This document shows positions 63,707-64,000 of a stretch of 64,000 nucleotides of DNA, piece after piece. Below the pieces are notes generated by a model that ran no database searches, had not been told where the DNA came from, and saw only the letters and a program-made list of their open reading frames with translations. Origin of the DNA: Pelecanus crispus (lineage: Eukaryota > Chordata > Aves > Pelecaniformes > Pelecanidae). Position numbers and translations under genes: made by a program. The stretch covers positions 100,126,765 to 100,190,764 of the forward strand of contig NC_134644.1 in the NCBI RefSeq assembly GCF_030463565.1. The letters are read 5' to 3'. Every line of letters starts with the position of its first letter. Within the stretch, counting starts at the first letter, position 1.

Positions 63707-64000
63707 CCACACCCCAGGTTACTTTGTAGATGCTTAATTGTGTGAGGAGGTAACATGGAAGTAGTTTAGGTGGGCTGGCTGTTTTGTTAAGGTGCCTGTG
63801 ACAGGTAATGCTCTTTTCATTTGTTTACTTGTGATTTTATAGAGCGAGCAAGAATTGTCAAGAAGTTTATATATTTAAATTACCATAAAATTGCCCAAGT
63901 TCTTTTTATGGGCATGTCTTAACAGGCCCTAATGGTAGCCCACAAGGTAACACAGTCCTAAACTGCAGAACACAAAAGCTTCTTCAGACAGCACACTGTT

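Larger units (their letters stand above)
59144..64000 (+). other. FHOD3: FHOD3 intron 2, start only
   Basis: Starts at the GTAAGTA donor and runs past the window end. It contains an antisense CR1 tail at 60.3 kb, a probable old sense CR1 remnant at 62.0-62.4 kb, T/C-rich and poly(T) tracts and an (AC)n repeat. No further FHOD3 exon is recognisable. Confidence 0.85.

Overview
This is a 64 kb piece of a vertebrate nuclear genome, almost certainly a bird. It has long AT-rich non-coding stretches, one CpG island, one gene with a very long first intron, and several CR1 non-LTR retrotransposon copies. Those copies end in the CR1-type ATTCTATG-like octamer and have the 3' tails typical of avian CR1. 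I see no bacterial, viral or CRISPR content. Nearly all open reading frames here are chance frames.

Layout: 1-23.9 kb reads as intergenic DNA upstream of the gene. It holds an old sense CR1 tail (2.55-2.69 kb), a 5' half of a tRNA-Ile-like sequence (14.21-14.25 kb), a broken antisense CR1 (14.4-16.1 kb), a long (AGAGG)n tract (19.7-19.84 kb), a 5'-truncated CR1 with an uninterrupted reverse-transcriptase frame (20.6-22.3 kb) and a short antisense CR1 tail (23.65-23.79 kb). A CpG island at about 23.95-25.23 kb holds the promoter, 5' leader and first coding exon of a formin gene, best matched by FHOD3. The rest of the window is intron 1 (24,940-59,036; 34,097 bp), coding exon 2 (59,037-59,143) and the start of intron 2.

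The two exons join in phase and give the first 90 residues plus a split glycine codon of the FHOD3 N-terminal GTPase-binding-like domain. FHOD3 is an actin-organising formin of muscle, especially heart. The points most worth a second look are the leader, with two strong-context upstream ORFs and two further ATGs just before the start codon; G-quadruplex candidates in the promoter and intron 1; a palindrome and NKX2-5-like cluster just after exon 1; two MEF2-type sites in intron 1; the intact-RT CR1; and the tRNA half. I found no convincing undescribed multi-gene system.
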